Assembly: GCA_015487365.1 (NCBI GenBank)
Contig: WFPT01000124.1
Coordinates: 1-6,578 of the forward strand
DNA: 6,578 bases
Direction of reading: 5' to 3'
From: Aquificaceae bacterium
Lineage (GTDB): Bacteria > Aquificota > Aquificia > Aquificales > Aquificaceae
Of this stretch, positions 5,264 to 6,578 are shown piece by piece (within the stretch, counting starts at the first letter, position 1; the number at the start of each line of letters is the position of its first letter). The position numbers were made by a program, and so were the translations under genes. The notes below the pieces were generated by a model, which was not told where the DNA came from, did no database searches, and worked only from the letters and a program-made list of their open reading frames with translations.

Positions 5264-6578
5264 GAAAACTTAAAGAGGAGCTCGTAGGATTGGTCTATGT
5301 AGCTCTTGCCTTCCAGGGAGGTTTTTCCAAAAAGGCGCAAATTGAGGGAGGTGTAACTATCCTTTGGATTCCTTGAAGTGCTCCTTAAATAGTTTATTTT
5401 CAGCCTGCCCCCTCCCAGCTCCTTACTGGCCTTAAAAACTAAATTAACATCTCCAAAGCTACCCACCTCCAAGAAGGAGTTTATCTTAACGTCTAGAATC
5501 CTTGATAGGGGATTTTGAAGGTAAGAAATTTTGGAGAGGATTTTTTCCACGGGTAAGGTTGCACCCTTACCGTTTCCCTCCGAAAGGATTAGGGAGAGGA
5601 TGTAGCTCCTTTCCAAGGGTGGCTCTGAGGAAACGTCTAAGAAAAACTTTTCCCCTTTACCCCTCAGGTCCAAAAGGACCCTTACCCCCTTGGTGTAATT
5701 TACCAAGTTAGCCTTAAAGCTTTTATCCTTTAAGAGGTAGTAACCTCCCTTTACCAAAAACTCCTTACCAAAGTATTTAAGCCTTCCCCCAAAGAACTCA
5801 ACCCTACCCCTTAAAGAGTTACCTTCATAGATGGCATCAAGCTTTGCCTTTATAAAGCCTTCCCTTAGAAGGATTCTGAGGTTTTCAGAGTAAATCCTTA
5901 CCCTTACAGGGTATGAAGGTTTTAAACTTTTAGTCTTTATCTTTATACTAACCTTCCCTCCCTTTAAACCTATTAAGTGCGCATCCGCCCTTAAAATTAT
6001 CTTACCCCTTATTCCATTTACTTTCTTAAAGTATCCGGAGGCAAAGCCAAAGGCCCTAACGGAAGGGTTGGAGAAGATGAAGGGAAGGTTTTCAAACCTT
6101 AAACCCCCGTTCCAAAGGACCAAGTAAGAATCCCTACCAAAGAAGAGGCCATAAATTTCCCTTCCCTTAACCTCTAAAAAGCCCCTCAGCTCTTCCTTTA
6201 CAAGGGGAAGCCTTAAACTTAAACTCTTAGAGCTTAAAAGGAACTTTTTCCCATCAAATTTTAAGTTAAGGTCCCCCTTTAAACTTATGGGGAGCTGAGA
6301 CATTTTTAACTTCCCCTTAAAGAGGAGTCTCCTACCTTTTTTAAAGCCTTCACCCCTTAAAGCTCCCAAGGTATAAAAGCTAAAATCCTCCCAGCTCCCC
6401 TTAAAGGGTAGGAGAAAAACCAAAGGCTTCCCCCTATACCTTAGCTCCGCACCAAAAAATTTAAACCTTTCCCCCCTTCCCCTCAAACCTTTAAAATTTA
6501 GGGAAAAGCCATAGGGCAATTCCCAATTAAATGGATAAATTTTATAATTTTTACCGTCAAATTTACCAAAAATTTTAG
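5245..6578 (-). CDS. TamB/DUF490-type envelope protein, C-terminal part
   Basis: This reading frame is open from the right edge to TAA at 5247-5245, giving the last 443 residues of a longer protein; the true start is outside the window. The TTG at 6519 is not needed as a start, since in-frame codons continue upstream (KIFGKFDGKNYKIYPFNWE). Throughout, it shows alternating hydrophobic/polar beta strands with no membrane helix, as in the long beta-taco groove of TamB/AsmA-like proteins that bridge the inner and outer membranes. The C-terminal TamB domain is recognisable: GGRLKYFGKEFLVKGG, then SSEPPLERSYILSLIL (about residues 316-331 of the visible part, matching the family's S.PPLs..eilslLl), a short helical part, then beta strands ending in aromatic FDF. 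TamB works with TamA/BamA in outer-membrane protein insertion or lipid transport, so the organism should be diderm. I assign the family by pattern, not by close similarity. Confidence 0.78.
   Translation of the reverse strand, partial: KIFGKFDGKNYKIYPFNWELPYGFSLNFKGLRGRGERFKFFGAELRYRGKPLVFLLPFKGSWEDFSFYTLGALRGEGFKKGRRLLFKGKLKMSQLPISLKGDLNLKFDGKKFLLSSKSLSLRLPLVKEELRGFLEVKGREIYGLFFGRDSYLVLWNGGLRFENLPFIFSNPSVRAFGFASGYFKKVNGIRGKIILRADAHLIGLKGGKVSIKIKTKSLKPSYPVRVRIYSENLRILLREGFIKAKLDAIYEGNSLRGRVEFFGGRLKYFGKEFLVKGGYYLLKDKSFKANLVNYTKGVRVLLDLRGKGEKFFLDVSSEPPLERSYILSLILSEGNGKGATLPVEKILSKISYLQNPLSRILDVKINSFLEVGSFGDVNLVFKASKELGGGRLKINYLRSTSRNPKDSYTSLNLRLFGKTSLEGKSYIDQSYELLFKFSREFDF

Overview
The window is a compact, one-directional stretch of bacterial chromosome. 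Every gene reads on the minus strand, so the order of transcription runs from high to low coordinates. The products, the purine-rich and Lys/Glu/Arg-rich coding strand, the frequent AGG/AGA arginine and TTG/GTG start codons, and a CCA-encoding tRNA fit a thermophilic bacterium. Aquificota is my best guess from the overall look of DnaK, NAD kinase and the ATP synthase b subunit. That placement is an inference, not a database result. Gene spacing is very tight (overlaps or gaps of 1-20 bases), and no gene-free stretch exceeds about 80 bases.

Region 1 (about 6578-5230) holds the C-terminal 443 residues of a TamB-type (DUF490) envelope protein whose start lies outside the window. Its stop codon sits in the loop of a 9-bp inverted repeat. 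Region 2 (5219-2092) begins with the best promoter in the window, a TTGACA-17 bp-TATATT sigma70-type promoter. It feeds dnaK, then a small nucleotidyltransferase starting 1 base after the dnaK stop, then an overlapping HAD-family phosphatase whose DNA is markedly AT-rich. Region 3 (2099-326) begins with an extended -10 promoter overlapping the HAD stop codon. It drives tRNA-His(GTG), directly followed by nadK (5 bases after the tRNA CCA), ebfC (YbaB family) and recR. Region 4 (323-1) has a second extended -10 motif and the 5' end of an F-type ATP synthase b/b' subunit gene.

Working together: dnaK is the main Hsp70 chaperone. The nucleotidyltransferase and HAD enzyme look like an activation/dephosphorylation pair for a phosphorylated small molecule, and they probably share the dnaK transcript. 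nadK makes NADP, while ebfC-recR is the widespread nucleoid/recombination-repair pair. Most of the content is housekeeping, and I see no phage, IS element, CRISPR array or defence system. The observations most worth checking are the tRNA-His/nadK junction, where tRNA 3' processing would leave an almost leaderless nadK mRNA starting at TTG; the recR-atp junction, with a possible leaderless start or a four-codon relay ORF; and the coupling of a nucleotidyltransferase-HAD pair to dnaK.
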